The notes under the pieces were generated by a model. The model did no database searches and was not told where the DNA came from. It saw nothing but the letters and a program-made list of their open reading frames with translations. The translations under genes and the position numbers were made by a program. From Companilactobacillus heilongjiangensis (lineage in GTDB: Bacteria; Bacillota; Bacilli; Lactobacillales; Lactobacillaceae): a stretch of 64,000 nt of DNA. Below, in pieces: positions 63,068 to 64,000 of this stretch. The DNA lies in contig NZ_CP012559.1 of NCBI RefSeq assembly GCF_000831645.3, positions 1,488,001-1,552,000 of the forward strand, read 5' to 3'. Position 1 is the stretch's first letter, and every line of letters starts with the position of its first letter.

Positions 63068-64000
63068 TTATAACTTATATGATTGCCATGGTAGATTCTC
63101 CGAGTAACGCTGATTGATAACAGAGATACTCTTCAAATCGTCGGAATCAAGCTCCATAACTAAACGGTCATCGTCAAACAGTGGCCACTCGTATTTGATT
63201 TCCTCTTCGTAAGGCTTGCCACTGACCACAAAATCCAATAGTAGATTTAGTAAATACTGTTGATTCTTACGATAATCAATATTCAATTCAGCTGCCGGCG
63301 TGTTCAAATAACGGATTATACCGCCATGTTGGCCGTCAAAAACCGTTGTGGAATTACAATACACTTCAGCGTCAGGAACCCTAGCCAATAGTCCAGCAAG
63401 TCTTCTAGCTGGCAAACGATACATGGCAGTACCCAACATTTTTACAAAATCATTTTTCGAATAAGTTTCTGGTAAAAGATTCTTCTTCAAAATTTCACTA
63501 TTTTCACCGAAAAGGTCCGTTAAGACATCATTTTCCAAGTGATTGATTCCCATATCTTTATAGCTTTCTAATTCATTGTTTCCAGCAGAAATAATTGACT
63601 TGAAATGAGTTCTCTCCAAACGTTGTAACAATTTTTCAGACCAATTCTCAGAAATCAAATCATCATCAACGACTGGTCCAAACCAATTTGTGGCAATGTG
63701 TTGATCAATTGCCCGCTTTTGAACTAGCTGTAAACCATCATCAGTTAAATTAAATAAATCCTTGGATGATTTAATCTTATTTACCTGACAAATCCTTTCA
63801 GAAACTTTTTGTGCTGTTTCCAAGTCCCGGATTGTCTGAACACCGCCAGAAAATAACATGACTTTTTGGACACGGTCAGGAATCATCGAATTAGATGCCA
63901 TTAAAGCCCCGATTGACTTAGCACCAGCTGACAGACCAGCCAAAGTAATATTTGTGACATCGCCACCAAAACTTTGAGCATTGTCCAATACCCACTGAAT
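63068..64000 (-). CDS. Carboxylesterase type B, N-terminus beyond window
   Basis: About 310 C-terminal residues of a type B carboxylesterase (para-nitrobenzyl esterase-like). The frame stays open to the window edge (IQWVLDNAQSFGGD...), so the N-terminal part is missing. The nucleophile elbow GLSAGAKS (serine) and the later segment containing the likely histidine (STTVFDGQHGGII) are present. It hydrolyses esters in the cytosol or at the surface; natural substrate unknown. Confidence 0.85.
   Translation of the reverse strand: MQWVLDNAQSFGGDVTNITLAGLSAGAKSIGALMASNSMIPDRVQKVMLFSGGVQTIRDLETAQKVSERICQVNKIKSSKDLFNLTDDGLQLVQKRAIDQHIATNWFGPVVDDDLISENWSEKLLQRLERTHFKSIISAGNNELESYKDMGINHLENDVLTDLFGENSEILKKNLLPETYSKNDFVKMLGTAMYRLPARRLAGLLARVPDAEVYCNSTTVFDGQHGGIIRYLNTPAAELNIDYRKNQQYLLNLLLDFVVSGKPYEEEIKYEWPLFDDDRLVMELDSDDLKSISVINQRYSENLPWQSYKL

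Overview
The window reads as a chromosomal segment of a low-GC lactic acid bacterium of the family Lactobacillaceae. The housekeeping gene order (rplS-trmD-rimM-rpsP, ffh-ylxM-ftsY-smc-rnc-acpP-plsX-recG-fakA, thiN-rpe-rsgA-pknB-stp-rsmB-fmt-priA-rpoZ-gmk, recN-tlyA-ispA-xseB-xseA-folD-nusB-efp-rpmA-prp-rplU), an oleate hydratase, a T-box-controlled methionine uptake lipoprotein and an L27 with a Prp-cleavable N-terminus all fit. Companilactobacillus is my best guess at genus, but no 16S gene is present to prove it.

Layout. 1-13.6 kb is accessory: NAD(P)-binding reductases, drug/metabolite-type transporters, LysR, RpiR and two TetR regulators, a free-methionine sulfoxide reductase, oleate hydratase, and a self-regulated TetR-FtsX permease-ABC ATPase operon. 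13.6-32.8 kb is a ribosome/SRP/chromosome/lipid block on the minus strand, interrupted by an AT-rich two-gene ABC exporter (16.1-17.7 kb) and ending at divergent rpmB. 32.9-39.4 kb holds a beta-helix protein, a protein with possible uracil-DNA-glycosylase-like motifs, and a sulfur group (metC-like, SDR, luxS, metQ); metQ has a long leader with a T-box, further hairpins and a possible 9-codon leader peptide. 39.5-60 kb is a long minus-strand housekeeping block for translation quality, cell-wall signalling kinase/phosphatase, replication restart, repair, isoprenoid and folate metabolism. 60.2-64 kb holds two membrane proteins and a truncated carboxylesterase.

The most striking feature is a family of at least 16 dispersed, GC-richer, palindromic intergenic elements. 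A complete core is about 165-195 bp and folds into an outer stem enclosing three hairpin arms. Arm and outer-stem sequences differ between copies, but both sides change together, while the junction and third arm (GGTTCGAGACC...TTTGGCTCG) stay nearly fixed. Several copies carry a roughly 100 bp AT-rich tail with an outward promoter-like motif, and are bounded by an imperfect 18 bp terminal inverted repeat, ATACGCATGGTGCTAGTT. This is a MITE-like structured element that I cannot match to a family I know. Copies sit at gene borders inside otherwise conserved operons, often in inverted pairs or a triple.

Other notable points: a one-base frameshift at the start of rsmB at its overlap with fmt; an SOS-box promoter driving a small YolD-like protein; and no argR between recN and tlyA, where two repeat elements lie instead.
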